Source of the DNA: Gp7-AA10 sp035516895
GTDB lineage: Bacteria; Acidobacteriota; Thermoanaerobaculia; Gp7-AA8
Assembly (NCBI GenBank): GCA_035516895.1
Contig: DATIZY010000273.1
Span: forward strand, 1 to 5,429
Length of the DNA: 5,429 bases
Direction of reading: 5' to 3'
Every line of letters starts with the position of its first letter. The first letter of the stretch is position 1. Shown here one piece after another: positions 5,382-5,429 of this stretch. Both the position numbers and the translations under genes were made by a program. The notes beneath the pieces are model-generated. The model was not told the origin of the DNA and made no database searches. It saw only the letters and a program-made list of their open reading frames with translations.

Positions 5382-5429
5382 GGATGTAGGATGAAGGATG
5401 AAGGATGAAGGATGAAGGATGAAGGATGA
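5382..5429. repeat. Heptamer tandem array GGATGAA, at least 6 units, running off the window
   Basis: A variant first unit GGATGTA (5382-5388) is followed by five exact GGATGAA units (5389-5423) and a partial sixth ending at the window edge. Because 7 is not a multiple of 3, the array places TGA in all three forward frames, so it cannot be coding on the plus strand. It resembles the short tandemly repeated repetitive (STRR) heptamers found between genes in several bacterial groups. Its total length is unknown. Confidence 0.9.

Overview
The window is GC-rich, with strong third-position G/C preference. It carries a compact bacterial alpha-glucan (glycogen/maltodextrin) metabolism locus. The dispersed palindromic repeats, heptamer tandem arrays and glucan genes are reminiscent of soil Acidobacteriota or similar environmental genomes. 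That is a low-confidence impression, because no taxonomic marker is present.

Layout. Two genes run leftward from about 3092: a GH57-family glycoside hydrolase with a C-terminal DUF3536-type region (3092 to 678), then the N-terminal part of a GH77 4-alpha-glucanotransferase (MalQ, 681 to the left edge, truncated by the window). Their stop and start codons share an ATGA overlap. Running rightward from 3346 is a two-domain bacterial glycogen debranching enzyme (to 5211). A 58-residue ribbon-helix-helix-like protein (5165-5341) starts inside the end of the debranching gene. The divergent intergenic region (3093-3345) is almost entirely occupied by a tandem duplication of about 111 bp. Each unit contains a 56-bp inverted-repeat element. 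The right end (5341-5429) consists of two different 7-bp tandem repeat arrays and no gene.

How the genes fit together. Debranching enzyme removes alpha-1,6 branches from glycogen or limit dextrin. MalQ reshuffles the short maltodextrins produced. The GH57 enzyme probably cleaves or transfers alpha-1,4 glucan chains. Together they look like a storage-glucan mobilisation module arranged as two divergent transcription units.

The most notable feature is a family of 56-bp palindromic elements with a REPIN/BIME-like layout: two 23-nt inverted arms around a 10-nt loop, each arm itself a small hairpin. Two copies lie between the divergent genes. A third, perfect-armed copy lies inside the debranching gene and is translated as a 19-residue insert at the linker between its two domains. 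A fourth, eroded copy lies in the GH57 gene, in the same orientation and reading frame, and gives the same peptide start GAPASAG. This resembles the protein-coding palindromic elements of Rickettsia and is the best candidate here for something undescribed.
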